Source of the DNA: Xenorhabdus szentirmaii DSM 16338
GTDB taxonomy: Bacteria > Pseudomonadota > Gammaproteobacteria > Enterobacterales > Enterobacteriaceae
Direction: 5' to 3'
Assembly: GCF_002632585.1 (NCBI RefSeq)
Contig: NZ_NIBV01000001.1
Location: forward strand, 1,182,897 to 1,246,896
DNA: 64,000 nt
Made by a program: the position numbers and the translations under genes. Each line of letters begins with the position of its first letter. Within the stretch, counting starts at the first letter, position 1. The notes beneath the pieces were generated by a model, which made no database searches, was not told the origin of the DNA, and saw only the letters and a program-made list of their open reading frames with translations. Below are positions 63,439 to 64,000 of the stretch, in pieces.

Positions 63439-64000
63439 TTATTCGGATAACGAATAATGAAGATGGTCAGCAAACCGGGTATAGAGTTCACCGTGAGCCA
63501 CCACATGCAAGGCAATCTGAATATCTGGCAGGCTGGGAATGTCATGTTCAGTAGATAATACATACAGGTCACCGGACAGTTCATTATAGGGCAATAATGT
63601 AATCCCAAAATTATGCTTCACTGCACTTTTTATGTTTTCCAATGAGGCACTGACGTAGGAAAAAAAATAGGGCTTGTCGACATGTTCCAGCCCGGTTATG
63701 GCACATTCGCGAATAGCATAGCCCTCGGGAAAGGTAACCAGTGGAATTTCTTCAATGTTGTTGAAATATTCTGGTTTTGAGGCCACCCAATACAATTGTT
63801 CAATGGACAGAACTTTTTTATTGTGGGTATTGTTCGGCTGCCCCGCCATTTCCTTGATAATGGCTATATCCAGTTGCTGCTCTTCCAGCAGGGAAGAAAG
63901 TACCGGAGAGGAGGCGGCTGCAATTTCTATCTTTAGTTCAGGATGTTTGGCCAAAAATTGGGAGATGATTTCATGCAGGTTTTCAATGTTGAAATCATTG
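63439..64000 (-). CDS. LysR-type regulator, C-terminal effector domain (partial)
   Basis: The frame stays open to the right edge, so this is the C-terminal 186 or so codons of a longer gene whose DNA-binding part lies outside the window. HEIISQFLAKHPELKIEIAA, LLEEQQLDIAIIKEM and SVSASLENIKSAV-like VSASLENIKSAVKHNFGITLLPYNEL are typical of the LysR substrate-binding fold. CAITGLEH and the hydrophobic GITLLP resemble the LrhA/HexA branch, but the assignment is uncertain. Confidence 0.85.
   Translation of the reverse strand, partial: NDFNIENLHEIISQFLAKHPELKIEIAAASSPVLSSLLEEQQLDIAIIKEMAGQPNNTHNKKVLSIEQLYWVASKPEYFNNIEEIPLVTFPEGYAIRECAITGLEHVDKPYFFSYVSASLENIKSAVKHNFGITLLPYNELSGDLYVLSTEHDIPSLPDIQIALHVVAHGELYTRFADHLHYSLSE

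Noticed and set aside
1-64000. CRISPR arrays, tRNA and rRNA genes
   Set aside because: I looked for regularly spaced short repeats and for tRNA/rRNA motifs and saw none; the only tandem array is the coding VgrG repeat.

Overview
The window is chromosomal DNA of a gammaproteobacterium of the order Enterobacterales. The clearest evidence is the syntenic block mobB-mobA-yihD-srkA-dsbA-polA-spf-engB at the right end, with Spot 42 RNA almost identical to the E. coli gene, plus lsr, gor, rlmJ and DUF1090 genes. The T6SS-Rhs island, two-partner secretion locus, MITE-like repeats and tandem PLP decarboxylases point to the insect/nematode-associated Morganellaceae (Xenorhabdus, perhaps Photorhabdus). 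The genus is an inference, not proven by the sequence.

Layout. 1-2.1 kb: two-partner secretion system on the minus strand (TpsB transporter, then the start of a TpsA exoprotein that leaves the window). 3.0-27.3 kb: a complete type VI secretion system. Hcp is divergent and alone; the main operon runs tssB-C-E-F-G-tagH-tssJ-K-L-clpV-[GAF/Fis regulator]-vasI-tssA-tssM-vasL-vgrG. It lacks only an intact sigma-54 activator: the regulator gene has lost its AAA+ domain. An intrinsic terminator lies inside the operon after tssM. The VgrG has an unusual N-terminal glycine-rich repeat extension. 26.9-32.1 kb: the main effector module, made of an Eag chaperone (DUF1795), a 1449-residue prePAAR/PAAR Rhs protein with a YwqJ-like deaminase tip, and a SUKH-3-like immunity protein.

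32.2-40.4 kb: a mobile or recombining region. It holds symE, an XRE repressor, a CHC2-Toprim-ATPase primase-like protein, a tyrosine recombinase split by one in-frame stop, a GC-rich non-coding stretch with an inverted repeat, and then AT-rich debris of older effector cassettes: an orphan Rhs tip with frame changes, an immunity gene with a barstar-like end, a gene split by a stop, and a second, dead symE.

40.8-47.1 kb: a MITE-like repeat, a membrane-anchored unknown protein, DUF1090, rlmJ, gorA, an unknown 238-residue protein, a wrecked DMT transporter gene and its LysR regulator. 47.3-51.6 kb: an AI-2 (lsr) locus reduced to lsrK, lsrR, lsrF and lsrG. The transporter genes lsrACDB are gone apart from the last codons of lsrB. 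51.7-55.0 kb: two tandem, recently duplicated PLP-dependent decarboxylase genes. 55.3-64 kb: housekeeping genes, including mobB whose 3' end is supplied by a MITE-like repeat, polA, the small RNA Spot 42, engB and the C-terminal part of a LysR regulator.

Functionally, the T6SS supplies the contractile machine, the Eag/Rhs/SUKH set is its cargo with protection, and the 32-40 kb region looks like the place where cargo and immunity cassettes are exchanged.
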